The translations under genes were made by a program, and so were the position numbers. DNA of 64,000 bases from Casuarina equisetifolia (lineage: Eukaryota; Streptophyta; Magnoliopsida; Fagales; Casuarinaceae), in contig CM052355.1 in assembly GCA_028551475.1 (NCBI GenBank), positions 17,505,543-17,569,542 of the forward strand. Direction: 5' to 3'. Below the pieces are notes generated by a model. The model was not told where the DNA came from. It saw only the letters and a list, made by a program, of their open reading frames with translations, and made no database searches. Within the stretch, counting starts at the first letter, position 1; every line of letters starts with the position of its first letter. Below, one piece after another: positions 1-15,836 of the stretch.

Positions 1-1245
1 CTGTCTGTCTTCTTCTTCTGCTTCTCCTCTCCTCCTCCTACTCCTTTTTACTTTCAGTATTTGGTCACGAAACTGCCCATGTTCATGCTAATCGACTACT
101 TGTCTACATGGATTCTTGAAAAGGTCGGACGGTATAAAAAGGAGGGATTTTCAAGCTATCGGTCATGCTGATTTTCTAAAGTTGTTCTCTTTTGAGTTGA
201 TAGAATTCATGCCTTCTGATCAATGAAAGTATGGCAGCCATATTTCTTGAATGACCTGGATTACTGGGGAACAGACAAGGTCATGAGGACCCAAAACTCT
301 ATGCTTTACGTCCACTTCGGAGAATTTCTCTTTCTTCTGAAAGGAATCTTAACATGTGATGAATTGATATGGGTTCGGCTTAAAATGGAAAAAATATTTA
401 TTGCTCAGTCTATGGGGCTTGGATTTTCAACTAGTCCGATATCCACCGCTATCATGTCAGATACTTAGAAGCTTGAAAAGGGGTCCCAGAACTTAGATAA
501 TTACTTTGGTAAAGAATTCTGTACCAATGATGTGAAGTCTTCTATGGATTTCACCCTTTCTTTGTCATCTCTTCTCGAGAAGCTATATAATAAGTATAAA
601 CAAATATATGATTGACACCATGACGGCTTATTCAAAATCTTCTGTTTCCCCATATCATTTTCAGACTTTTTTTTTTCTCTGTTCTGAAAAAGTAGGTTTC
701 TACAGATAAGTTGAAGAATGATCAACTTGCTAAAAAGGACTCTTCAATGAAATAAATGAAGAAATTGGATGCTATATGGTAGTGGGAGGGAAGGTCCACA
801 GGATAAGGACATGTCCAGCTCCATCATTTATAACACCTAAAAGAGAAAAAGCGCTGAACGGGAAAGCATGCACCAGTTTAAGCAAAATCCTATCCTCCCT
901 CCGTGGATAAACAAGTAGAGAATATGAAACCGTAATAAAAAGAAACCCAGATTGAAGCCATGAAAATTTGGAGAAGTTCTTGCAAGGGAGCAGGCAGGAC
1001 ACGTTCCTCGAATACAATGCAACTTTTTCTTTTTGTGGTCATGAATAACTAAAGCAAGCGCCGAAAAATCTCTCTCCCTCTCAGGGTTTTACAGGTCCGT
1101 ACTTGAAGAAGATAACAGTGAGGAGTTTCTCCTATGCAGTCCAAACATAAAGAGGAAACTGATGCAAGGTTGTAACTTTCTGACAAAGAAATAATCATTT
1201 CCGGAAAACATATATATGCAAGTGATTGCCGTAAAACGAACGGAC
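1..1245. other. 3' flank of the MYB gene, no exon recognised
   Basis: I looked on the minus strand for the third MYB exon, which should open with Trp-Ser-Lys-Ile-Ala and carry the end of repeat R3, and found none. The small open frames here have no family resemblance. Confidence 0.5.
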
Positions 1246-1615
1246 CTGTTTCCCCACTTAGAATGCAGCTCCACGATCAAGAGCTCTTCCTCAGCTGTAA
1301 TGTTACCTCTCCGAACGTCAGGTCGCAGATAGTTTAGCCAGCGGAGCCGGCAACTCTTTCCGGTACGTTTAAGTCCTACAAAGAATGATAAAACAAAATC
1401 TTACTCCATAATCACTAGGTGTACAGCTAAGAACAAGAAGTTTTTCAACCAAAGTGATAGAGAAGAAGGTTACCGGCAGATTTGGCCAGGGTGTTCCATA
1501 CGCCTTCACCATGATTTGCAATATAATTCATCAGAATCAAATCTTCTTCCATGGTCCATGGCCCTTTTCTCACTTCAGCGTCTTGGGATGAGTTGCTCGG
1601 TCTAATCTTCTCCAT
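1246..1615 (-). CDS. R2R3-MYB transcription factor, exons 1 and 2 only (MYB21/24/57-like)
   Basis: This would be a nuclear DNA-binding regulator. Exon 1 (1474-1615) starts at the ATG of [10 protein letters not shown] and contains [18 protein letters not shown], the start of repeat R2. Exon 2 (1246-1375) encodes [20 protein letters not shown] and then the start of R3 up to LHSKWGNR. The phases fit: exon 1 ends in phase 1 and exon 2 in phase 2, the usual R2R3-MYB intron positions, with GT donors and an AG acceptor. The N-terminus before R2 and the wording of R2 match Arabidopsis subgroup 19 (MYB21, MYB24, MYB57; MYB305/340 elsewhere), which act downstream of jasmonate in flowers; that role is inferred from family. 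The third exon, with the rest of R3 and the activation tail, is not found in the remaining 1.2 kb. The gene either has a long second intron leaving the window or is truncated. A longer in-frame start lies upstream (to 1723) but does not match the family. Confidence 0.8.
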
Positions 1616-4600
1616 TTTGGAAACACAGAGGGTTGTAGAGAAAGATAATGACATAATAGTCAAGGGTAGCTGGCTTTTATAGACGTTGGTTAAGACAATT
1701 ATTGAGCTGTTTCCCACTGCCACAGCGGAGCTTCTAATCTACTATCACTTTCGCTCTTGTACATGCGTCATCAAACTTAGCCGCGGATGCTTGGGTATAA
1801 AGTAGTATTGTAAAGCGTACGCTAATCTCTGCGTATAACGTAGAAAAAACGCCTAGTAAGCATAATGTACTCAAACTTTGCAATTTTAGCGGGGTTCATC
1901 ACGATCAAGAAATGGAGAAAAGAACAGAACAGAAGTCATTTACTGAGAGCAATGTATATGATATCAGATTGTACGTTGGTGTCAATCATTTCAGGTTCTT
2001 CCTTATTCATCTGTAAAACTACCATCAATAAATTGATCTTAAAATCTGTCTGGCTATGGAAAAATGAGCACTTTGTGAAGTTAACTAACACATCGATCAT
2101 CGCGTGCATGTTCAAAAGTTACTAAATTCTCTTGTTTTGACATACACACAATAAGGTTAAATTCGCTAAAGGAAGATGTACTTCTTCTGGTGGGTTGGTG
2201 TTGGATTCTTTACGAGATCAATGCCTAGACCGGTCAGCGAGCAGACCTGTCAAGAAAAGTGTCTGACTTCTCAAAACAATAAGCTAAGGCTGAACTTGAA
2301 ATAAAGGAGAAAGAGAAAAACTCGTGAGAAATTTGTGGATTGAAGTGGAGAAGAGATGACACGTATTCATGACTGCAGTGCACAAGACAAACTAGCATTC
2401 AGCTACTAACATCTTCTAGGTTGTCATATAAAGCCGTTCAATGGTCCAAAGCTAGTCTATGTGTGTGTATATACGATTCCGTATATTTCTTATGAGCCTC
2501 TCTGTTATACAGCATAAAAGAAACTCCTGAAATATCATAAAAGAAAAGTAGCTTTATCCCTCTAGTTCAGGTCCTGATTATGCCACATCTTTCCTAATGC
2601 ACGGCCAATTGCATGCTCTGTAGAATTTCACCTCACAATGCTATATACCTGAACTTTTGGTTGATAAATTTGTTTTATGCAGTTGATGATCATTAAACGC
2701 CTTCCTTTATCTCTTTGTAAAGGCCTCATGGAGCAGTTCGGGGTGAAACTTAATCATAATCAAAACGACTTGTAAACCTTTTTAAGACTCCCTCAAGCTA
2801 CTCATAATCAAGCTATCGGCTAATAATAGTCAGAGCATATCACAAAGGCTTCTACCATAATAATATGGATATTTGAAACTGTAATTTGTGGTTCTCATTT
2901 GTTTAAGGGATAAATTTTCTTGTTCTTGTTCCTGTTCTTTCCTTTTTTGTTTTTTCATGTTTTTTTGGGGTGGCCGGTGGGGCTTAGTGGGGGTTGCTGT
3001 TATTGGAGTGGATCCCTCCAGTGAGTGAAAGAGTAATCTACATTGTAGCTTCCACTTGTAGAAATTAGGTCCAGATGCAAAGCGTTTTTGTCCAAGTGAG
3101 AAACATTTCTGGCGTCTTTCTGAAGGAGAGAAAAATTGGAGAGATTGTACTACCGAAAGCGGTGATGCCCGGGGGTTAGTGGCTGGCAAGCAAGCAGCTG
3201 AGCTTGGATGTAAAGCAATTGCATGTGAACACAGATAATAATCTCAGTTTTGATCCACTGGGGATCCAACATTTTGCTAGACAAGATTCCAACTCCAACC
3301 ACATGAACATTCTGTGGTTAGGGAGGGATCCAGCTGTTTTCGATCGTAGAGAAAATAGGCAGACAACCACTAGATTACAGATGAATGCTGCCTTCTCTCA
3401 TAATTTGATCATTTTTAGAGGTTGAACCTTCCCCCACAAATCAAGAGCTTAAAACGATAGAGAACTAGGGGATTCCAACAAAACATGCACGACTTTTGTG
3501 GCATTTGAAAGAGGTGATCACATGAGCAGCCAGGTCTCGTGCAGGACATGGAACTGATGCATGGTCCTAAATGTTTGCGTGTGGTTTTGCTGCAAAAAGA
3601 ATAACCTACGTTGAATTATTTTCGATAATGAAGAAAAACGTAGTTATTTCTTCAGGGAAACCCTCATCATAATTTCCGTTGTTTTATAATCATTCAATAT
3701 GTCATCGAATCAAGGATATACTCCATAGGTTGGGGTACTGCCTTTTCTCCCAAACTAAGAAATCCTTTTAATCTTGCTTATCTGGGAACTGATTATATAA
3801 TAATGTTATTTTATTTTTGTGAAAATGAAGTCACAAACTTGCTCTAATTTTCCTGGAATCGATCTGTTTCCTATGTTGATCTAATCTAAAGGTCCTCCTC
3901 GTTCCCTAAGATAAAGCAGAAATTTCTTCCTTCTTTGTACCCTACTCCTTTAAGCGAGTATAGTATCTTGGTGGCAGTAGTAGTAAATCACCCATTGGTG
4001 GGTTCATCATGGGTCCAAAACCCAAGACACTCGGACTATTAAGAATGTAATACAGGTCATTATAAAACTCGTGCTGGAAAAAGAATTGTCCAAACTAGTT
4101 CATAATAGATGACATATATCACATACGCATATTTTTACCGGTTTCCTTGATCAGTGATTGTCAGTGTTTCTCTGGGAAGGGAAAAGAATGGTAAAGGGTC
4201 CATAATATTTCGAGACATGTACGATATGATAAACAATTCCTTCTAACAATTTCTATTTCATAGCGTAATTTATCGTTATACGCGTCTCTATGCTTATCCG
4301 CGTGCTTGTGTTTCATGGCCAAGGAGAACAAGGTGTGAACTCCATGGAGAACTACAATATGAGCATGCATCACTGATTACGACCATTCTTTCATCCTATA
4401 GAGAGCCTCCACCAGTCAATATAAAGGGAAACAAATAACTACATAGGTTAGGCGATCCCCAAAACAGCTTGATAGCAACATAAAGTTTGGCTTACAGCTA
4501 AAAAGTCTTTAGCTAAAGTAGCAAGCATACAAACCAATATGTATAAAAAGTCTAGCCAAACATTCTTCTATTACAGATTCACTGAACAGGTAAAGTGTCA

Positions 4601-4859
4601 TTTCCCGGATCGTCACAAACCAAAATTCTTTGAAGCTTAAGCCTGAAAAGAAAGGTAAGTGTTGTAAGTAACTAATGATTAGAGGAGTAGTGCAGACGTA
4701 ACACATGAAAACTATGATGACAGATACGTAACGACCTATCACAGGTAGCTTCCATTCAACAGAGTTTGAGGGTGACTTACGTGGCCGCTCAACCCATTCC
4801 ATATTCTAGCTATAGGTCATTAACTTTCTTTTCAATAATTATTTAGCTTCAAGCTATGT
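1616..4859. other. Intergenic, no gene recognised
   Basis: This is the spacer between the MYB start and the ARF1 stop codon. It contains short open frames, such as 2830-3189 minus and 3204-3425 plus, that look like no known family and have no splice or start context. The part next to 1615 should hold the MYB promoter, but I see no certain motif. Confidence 0.45.
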
Positions 4860-8616
<3,757 letters not shown>

Positions 8617-11600
8617 ATGGCTTGCGCCACTTGGCTCAACCAATTTCCTTTGCCTCATGCTCTCATTCCCATTCTCCATCGCCGGTCAGCTCTTGCCGTT
8701 AAGTTTCACCGGCTCTCCCGGTCTTCCTCACCCTGCCGGCTCTTCTCCTCCGTGAAATGGTCCTTCTCACCTCCACTCACTTCGGTCCGTGCGCAAGCTA
8801 AGCGAGGGTTCTCATTCAAGGACGACAACGTAGCTTCTCGTATGCACACAAACGATTACCTCTGTTTGCATACTAAATCTCTGAATACCGAACTTTGCTA
8901 AGAGCTCTGACTTTCTGCGTCTTTTTTGGTCATTAGCTGATGATCTTCAGTTTGAAGCGCCTCTTAGAATAGTGGAATATCCGGACCCTATACTGAGAGC
9001 GAGGAACAAGCGGATCTGTTCGTTCGACAGTAATTTGAAGAAGCTTGTCGACGAAATGTTCGACGTTATGTACAAGTGAGTTTCCTGAGTTGTTTATCGT
9101 CATCTTATGATATTTTTAGTTGTCTCTGTCACTTGGGCACCCGAGGTTGATAAATAAAGTCTATTAATCTAAGTTCATTGTCTTAAGCTTTGCTTAGAGG
9201 TTTCTGAAGAGAATCTACAAAATAAATGGAATTTTATATGTATATGTGTGCGTATCGTCAAATGAAAATTAAGTTTGCGAAAACGGCGATGCTTTCACTA
9301 TTAGAAATAAACCTAATGCTTCTATCTAACAAAGACTAGTTCATAAGTTTCAGAAACAACTTTTACATTTAAACATTATTTAAAGATTATTTCTTTTCCA
9401 TGTGGAGCTTTCATTTTCAATTCTCTTTTGCATACCAGTAATATCTTGGGCTTAAGGTTGAATATGGTGGAACGGGTCATTCCTCACACCAAGCATAACT
9501 GATAGTCTCAAAGTTAAATGAGAGTTAAAAGGAGCTAACATGGGCTCATCCCATATTAAATAGATCCAAAGTTTAAGGATTTTTTTTATATTAAAATATT
9601 ACTCAATAATACTTTTTTTCCATGTAAGACTTTCGTACTTAACACTTATACCATGAAGAAGAGTTAATAGCTGCAGTTGCTTTACTTCTCGCATTGGCAT
9701 TATAAAATCTCTACGTAAGGATTCTCAGCCTCGTCCTTTCTAGTGGTAGCCACTTTAGTCCAACTACACTTTTAGCCCTTTTTGGAGGCTTCAAACTTTT
9801 GTGAGCCACATGCTAAATTGATCATTATCCCAACCCGTTTCATTTGTATACTCCCGTTGTTTCTAAGCCCCTTCCTTCCTAATTGTATTGCCTATTAATT
9901 TCACTAGTCTTTCAAAGGACTGATGGCTTCATACACATTCATACTTTAGTTGAAGGGAGGGTTCGCAACGCTTTTTTGGAGTTCTGCCAACTGCAATGCA
10001 TTGTTTTAAAATTCCGTGTGATATTTTCTCTGCCTTTTTTCTTTTTTCTTTTTTTTTTGGTTGTATTCTTTATGACTCCTCTTATCAAAGAGTTGGCTTT
10101 GAGCTTCTTTAAACTCATAGACATTGTTTGTGGTTTTCAAATCAGATGCTTCAGTGACTAGGCTTTCGGAGTTAGATGCTTATGAGAAATACTTGTATTT
10201 ACAGGATTGTGAACAATACTTGTTGGCTTGCTTTTCCACAGAACGGATGGTATTGGGCTTTCTGCACCCCAAGTAGGAATTAATGTCCAACTCATGGTTT
10301 TTAATCCTGTCGGTGAACGTGGTGAAGGAGAGGAAATTGTTCTTGTAAACCCAAGAGTAAACGGATATTCAAGGAAAGTTGTGCTTTTTAATGAAGGTTG
10401 CCTATCCTTCCCAGGGATTTATGCTGATGTTGAGGTACGGTTGAAGGCTGATTTGTTACTTATGTTTTCTCCTTTTTGTTTCTGTTTACGTTCAGAATAG
10501 TCTGTGGAACATGGCCACTTTGAGTAAGTGGTTTTCTTCATGTTAAGTCTTTCCGATGCTGTGATTATGATCTTCCTGCAAGCCTTCACTTTGTTACTGA
10601 CTGGGCTTCTGGAATAACTGGATTATGCATGAGAACTTGAATGCTTATGTCTTGCAAAATGTTTGTAGACATTTTTCAGTTCAAAAGATTATTAGATCTT
10701 TTATTGCTGCATTTCTGGTACAGGTTCTCAGCTTAAATTGGTGGCTGATTTTTTTTTTTTTTCTTCCTACCTAGGTTTCTTCCCTTTTTGCTGGTGGTGG
10801 ACAAAATAAAATAATGAGTTAATCTTATCCTTCAGTAAAGTATACAGATATTATTAGGTTTTCCTATGTAAAAGCTAAGCTGGACCTTATGATAATTCAA
10901 GCTTTCTGCTGATGCTTGCTTAAAATTATGTTTCTCCTTCTTGAGGTCATCGGTAAGATTTGAATCTCATTGTAAGCTTAAATCAAAGATAAGATATGTC
11001 CTGAGGCTTCTTATGAATATTTGCGCAGTTAACAAAAAAAGTAAAAATATTTTATGTATGCTGTATTTGATATTTTGCACGTCTATGATGTTAGAATTTC
11101 GGCTTCTGAGACTCTTTTGCTTGTATTTAGTATTCCAGATATTCTTAAAATATCTCTCATTTTTGTACCTTCAGAGACCAGAATCTGTAAAGATTGATGC
11201 GAGGGACATTAAAGGTTCCAGGTTTACTGTCAACTTGTCTGGTCTTCCTGCACGGGTTTTCCAGCATGAATTTGACCATTTGCAGGTCTGTACTTTTTTT
11301 AAACTCCAATCTATTGCTTCTGTGATACAAGAAAGGTCTAGTCCTTTGTATTCTGACTGAAGGTGTATTTACAGTTTTGGAAGCTGAATCCTTTTGCTCT
11401 TGATGAATCTAAAGTATCATATCAACCACTAGGGTATCTGGAATGAGTTGTTTATCTAATCCGCTATTTATGACCTTACACATAACTTATTAGAATTCGA
11501 GTTGTCAATATTGAACTCTTCCTTACTTAGAAGTTAGAATGTGCAAGATGTATATTAATGCAAGGCAACCTTCTTTTCATTCAGAAACTGAAAAAGGATA

Positions 11601-14490
11601 AATCTAAACTATCATGCCAACCACTAGGGTATCTGGAATGAGTTGTTTATCTAATCTTCTATTTATGACCTTGCACATAAGTTATTAGAATTTGAGTTGC
11701 CAATATTGAACTCTTCCTTACTTAGAAGTTAGAATGTGAAAGATGTAAATTAACGCGAGGCACTCTTCCTTTCATTCAGAAAATGAAAAAGAAAAGAAGG
11801 GGAAAATGATGGACTGAAGTGAATACTCTTTAATTTTTGTCGTATGAATGAACAAGAGAAGTGTGTGGAACTACTTCTACTCCCTTGAGGAATTGATATA
11901 TTTGGATTTTTATGGATATGAAGTTCAGAAGCCTAGTTTATTGATGCAGTCTTCTTCTTTGGTTTATTCAGTATGATCTACTATTGTATTCATAAGAAGT
12001 TCTCTTTTGTAAACACAACTTTGGTAACTGGTATATTACCCATGGAACAATAAACAACATCAAAGTCCGATGTTAACTAGAATAAGAAATTGTCTCTTGG
12101 TCCTACTGCTTTGATGGCTAATTAAGACAAAAATCAGCATTAGATGAACAGGATAAATTATTATTATTTAAAAAAAAATTTAAAAAAAAAGGCCTGGACT
12201 GCAAAAGGACAGCGCCTGTTCGAAAAGAATTTTAGTTGTATGAGAAAATATCAATAATCTGGTGAAACTTGAATGGCTACAGAGTTATATTTGGAACTTA
12301 ATGAAAAAAATGTATGTGAAAATATCAATAATCTCATGAAACCAGAACGGCTAGACAGTTGTATGTAGGAAGTTAAAAAAAGAAAAGAAAAAAGAGCCGA
12401 GGCTGCAAAAGGACAGGGTCTACAAAAGTATTATATAAGTTGAATGAGAAAATATCAATAGGCAGATGAAATCCAAATGGCTACAGTGTTATATGGAGGT
12501 AGTGAAAGAAAAAATGCCAGGGCTACCAATGATCAGGAGTCTGTTTTAATAGAATAGAAGTGGTGCAATAACCTTGTGAGGTGGTTGAAAATACAATCAG
12601 GGGTCAAGAGTTTGATTAATATGAAAATCAGTCTTGATTCTGGAGCAAGCTCTAAGGTTAATATCTAAAGGATGTGAATAATCTTGTTCCATCAAGTCAC
12701 TTTATAAAGTCAATTACATTTCAGACTTGTTCCCATCTTGCATTTTTAATGGACTCATGTTATTATTAACATGGTGTGTCCAGTGTAGGCCACCTGATAT
12801 TAACTTCTATGCATACAAGACATTTCCTTACATCCTCACCTTAATGGAGTAGACTCTCTGTTGCCATCGGTTAAACAAGTTGGATGAAGCTTCCTGTGGA
12901 ACATTCTTTTATGTTAACGAATCCACGTTATTGTCAACACGATGTGTCCCAAGGAGGCTAGCATATCTATGTATATATGAGACATTTTTCCTCATCTCAA
13001 CTGAACAATATACTAGGTGTTGCATATGGTGAAACAACTTGGATGAAGCTTCCCATTGAACATACTTGTGTATACTTGAGGGATTGAATTTTTATAGTAT
13101 TTGTAAGTAATTCTTTCTTCTGAGATAAGTCTTGAATTTGTAGGGTATTCTGTTCTTTGATAGAATGACAGACGAGGTTCTTGACAGTATCCGTCTGCAG
13201 CTACAGGTAAGCAAGCATGCTTATGGTTCTCATGTTTTCTGAACTCTCAAATTATTTTCTTGCTTCCATGGAAAAGTTTTTACCATGATAATGACTGTTA
13301 GTTCTCTTTTTTTATTCAAAATTACATGTATGTAGGTAAAGGAAATAAGATATTGACAGTAGGCAACGATATTTGCAAATTAGCTGTTGTGGACACCGTG
13401 TCACAGCCCTGTTGTTTGGATTGTTCAGCACCTGGCTGGATTAAGCTAGGTCTGCCACTTCGTGAGTGACGAGGGTAGTCCACAAAGGAGGTTAGCGTGG
13501 ACAGGTATTATCGAACACTGAGCGTACACGAAACAGACTTTTCATTGCAACTAAGGGCCATGGACATTCACACAGCATTTTACCCGTGATCCTTACAACA
13601 AGTACCAGAGTAGACTTGATCAACCAAACCTCTAATAACCCTTTCTCCCCTTATAGACGTCACAAACCCCCCTCCTTTCTCTCTTCTTCTTCCCCCGTCG
13701 GGGTTGCTACATGTTAGGATCTCCATGGAGGTTGTTCAAAAAGGCCATCCAGCGGCCTCCCAATGGCCACTTGTCATTTCCTTGGGTTGGCCGTTCAAAT
13801 GCGAATGCAACAGCCCATTCATTTAATGTAGTCTGCTACATGGGCATGAGGCAGGACGTCCTGCCCGTTGTAGCCCCACAAGTGCGAACTGGGCACGCAC
13901 ACGCCAGGATTCGCGTGCTTGCGCGCCAACGGCCGATTGGTCCAGGAAGCATGTGTAAGTCTGCGCGACCGATAGTGTTCCCCACGCCAGTCTTCTTCTC
14001 GAGCTGCCCATGTGTGATGCCGGGCCTCCCTTTTTCTTTACGGGGCTTGTGGCCAAGTCCCCTTCCTCCTTTCTCCCAACTCTCAGGGGTTGGTCGAGAC
14101 TGTGATGCCGGCCTAGGCTCTTCAGTTGTGTAGGGCGTGACATTGACACTGTCTCTCTTAGTTAGAAACAAGAAATTTATGGAACCGAAGCATCATGGGC
14201 ATTATCATTGAGTATTTGGATGACTAGGTTTATACAAAAAACGGTCAAAGACTTTGCTTTCAAAAAGAATTGAAATCTTTTTTCTGAAGTATTTTGGTCT
14301 GCTTACTTGTGTTTTATTAATGACAATGCCTGTCCTGTGTTTGCAAAGCAAAAGGAATTAACTTGATTCGTTCAACTAACAATTGCAGGCCCTAGAGAAG
14401 AAGTATGAGGACAAGACTGGATTGGCTAGCCCTGAAAGAATAGAAACCCGCAAACGAAAGAAGGTTGCTGCTGGTTTTGGAAAATCATGA
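8617..14490 (+). CDS. PDF1B: Peptide deformylase 1B, plastid/mitochondrial
   Basis: The enzyme removes the formyl group from the start Met of organelle-made proteins and uses a metal ion. Six exons were read: 8617-8839, 8937-9075, 10242-10434, 11175-11285, 13144-13206 and 14389-14490. They join in frame to 276 residues. The first 70-75 residues, rich in Ser, Arg and Pro with few acids, look like a transit peptide. The three deformylase motifs are complete: GIGLSAPQ at 124-131, EGCLS at 172-176 (metal Cys174) and HEFDH at 216-220 (metal His216 and His220, catalytic Glu217). The basic C-terminus (RKRKKVAAGF) resembles plant PDF1B. The start at MACATWLN was chosen because the frame upstream to 8518 adds an unlikely basic stretch and 8617 begins the transit peptide. 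Introns 4 and 5 are large (1.9 and 1.2 kb) and filled with local duplications and a solo-LTR-like insertion. Confidence 0.95.
11403..11795. repeat. Tandem duplication, 194-bp unit, in PDF1B intron 4
   Basis: Two imperfect direct copies share the run ACCACTAGGGTATCTGGAAT at 194-bp spacing, followed by matching text through GAACTCTTCCTTACTTAGAA. They differ by scattered substitutions. Confidence 0.85.
12190..12560. repeat. Tandem duplication, about 204-bp unit with inner repeats, in PDF1B intron 4
   Basis: The words GCAAAAGGACAG (12,201 and 12,405) and TGAGAAAATATCAATA (12,241 and 12,444) recur at about 203-204 bp. A third AAAATATCAATAATCTCATG copy lies between them near 12,319. The copies are strongly diverged. 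Confidence 0.7.
12745..13075. repeat. Diverged tandem duplication, about 160-168 bp, in PDF1B intron 4
   Basis: GTTATTATTAACATGGTGTG at 12,759 recurs as GTTATTGTCAACACGATGTG at 12,927. GTTGGATGAAGCTTCCTG at 12,879 recurs as CTTGGATGAAGCTTCCCA at 13,038. The spacing shifts between 168 and 159 bp, so small indels have accumulated. Confidence 0.65.
13399..14142. mobile_element. Solo-LTR-like insertion in PDF1B intron 5
   Basis: A 744-bp GC-rich block interrupts an AT-rich intron. It opens with TGTCACAGCCC and closes with GGGCGTGACA, an extended TG...CA inverted terminus like that of many Gypsy LTRs. No internal coding region is present, so a solo LTR fits best. A clear target-site duplication is not seen, which lowers confidence. 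Open frames inside it are compositional. Confidence 0.5.
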
Positions 14491-14874
14491 ACATACTAGC
14501 TTCCATAGACACAGCAGGATTACAAAGTTGTAATTCAATAATATCTAATTGTTTCCATTTTATTATTTTTGTTGTTTTTCTGTTGCTTTTTATTTGGGAC
14601 AACTTCGTAGTAGGATGTTGCTAGATGAATGACCTAGAGGAACTTATTGAGAAGAGACAAATATAAAATGCATGAATCAATGAACATACTAGCTTCCATA
14701 GACACAGCAGGATTACAAAGTTGTAATTCAATAATATCTAATTGTTTCCATTTTATTACTTTTGTTGTTTTTCTGTTGCTTTTTATTTGGGACAACTTCG
14801 TATTAGGATGTTGCTAGATGAATGACCTAGAGAAACTTATTGAGAAGAGACAAATATAAAATGCATGAATCAAT
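14488..14874. repeat. Tandem duplication of the PDF1B 3' UTR, 193-bp unit
   Basis: The unit starts at the PDF1B stop codon (TGAACATACTAGCTTCCATA) and is repeated at once at 14,681 with very few differences, so the event is recent. The copies include the whole proximal 3' UTR, so the transcript may carry it twice, depending on the poly(A) site. Confidence 0.92.
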
Positions 14875-15535
14875 AAGAGCAAAATTGGCTGATTCACAAA
14901 ATATGTATTGTAGTTCTCTACTATTACTCAGCAGCGATGGTGGGAAACTTTTGATAGGATACCTTGTTATTAACAAAATCGTCGTGCTGATGGGGGTGGG
15001 TGGAGAAGCGCGAGAACCTTCACTTTGACTTCGTTAAAAAGCTCCTTGATTTTGTTCTCTCCGTTATCCTATTTTTATTCTTATTGCCGTTTTGGAATTT
15101 AGGCTGGTGGATTGGCTTGAACAATTTGAACTAATACTATTGGTAGTAAGCAATATCTGGCCATTGTAAGAGAACTTTGAAGTCATTGTTGTTTACTTTT
15201 CATTTTGATATCGTCAACCAATATTTTGGGAAAGCGCAACATCATTATTGTGAGTCTGTGCCATCTTTGACCTTTAGTTATGCCTAACTTTCTCTCCAAA
15301 CTGGATTTTCAGGCTTATGGAAGCTTGGGGTAAGCTCCTCTAGAAATGCTTTCCAACTCCAACTTATAGAGAGGTGCACACGACCATTTTAGCAAATGGA
15401 AATATGTATTCAAGACTATAGGAACCGGAACCAAGAAAAGAAGAAAAAAAAAAAAAGGAACAATGTTCTGACGAGCATGACGAACTTTATGTTACGAAAC
15501 AAATGAAGCTAAAATTGGAAGTTAAGCATTATCAC
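14875..15535. other. Intergenic, no gene recognised
   Basis: This holds a poly(A)-rich run near 15,440 and no coding signal on either strand. It should contain the rest of the polygalacturonase copy at 15.5 kb if that copy were whole, but no second exon is found. Confidence 0.5.
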
Positions 15536-15836
15536 CTTTCTTTCATCGGAAGGGCCATCGCCTTTGGCACCAAACTCTAATAGATTAAAGATGGGAGACT
15601 TCGAACCACCATTTTTTAGTGTTGCCGCTGCCATTTCTGGTTGTGTATAACGACCATCTTCTAACGTCTGGCCAAGCCTGGTTAAACGTAGCTTTGCTTC
15701 TTGTCCCTCGACGGCACGATTTATTAACTCTTTGCGCAGGTAATTGATCGGACATTTTACCACGTTGTGTTACGCTAGTTAGCCCACAACGACGACGCCT
15801 TAGGAAGGATAAGAAAATGACAAAACTGAGATTTTC
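15536..15836 (-). pseudogene. Polygalacturonase (GH28) first-exon fragment
   Basis: The minus strand encodes FNLLEFGAKGDGPSDERK and then a GTGATA donor. This matches the end of exon 1 of the intact polygalacturonase at 23.2-25.9 kb ([18 protein letters not shown] and GTGATC), including the splice position. The expected Asp-Asp-Thr before the donor has become Asp-Glu-Arg. Upstream in this frame the N-terminal part is poorly preserved, and no convincing signal peptide or start is seen. None of the later exons that carry the catalytic residues follow. The Copia element at 15,837 lies directly on its 5' side, in the same orientation. It is probably a dead tandem copy of the neighbouring gene. Confidence 0.7.

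Noticed and set aside
2830-3425. Candidate small genes between MYB and ARF1
   Set aside because: They have low-complexity Lys/Glu/Gln runs, overlap on both strands, and show no splice sites or homologous motifs.
13711-14171. Overlapping open frames of 108-140 codons on both strands
   Set aside because: They lie in the GC-rich solo-LTR-like block where stops are rare, overlap one another on both strands, and resemble no protein.
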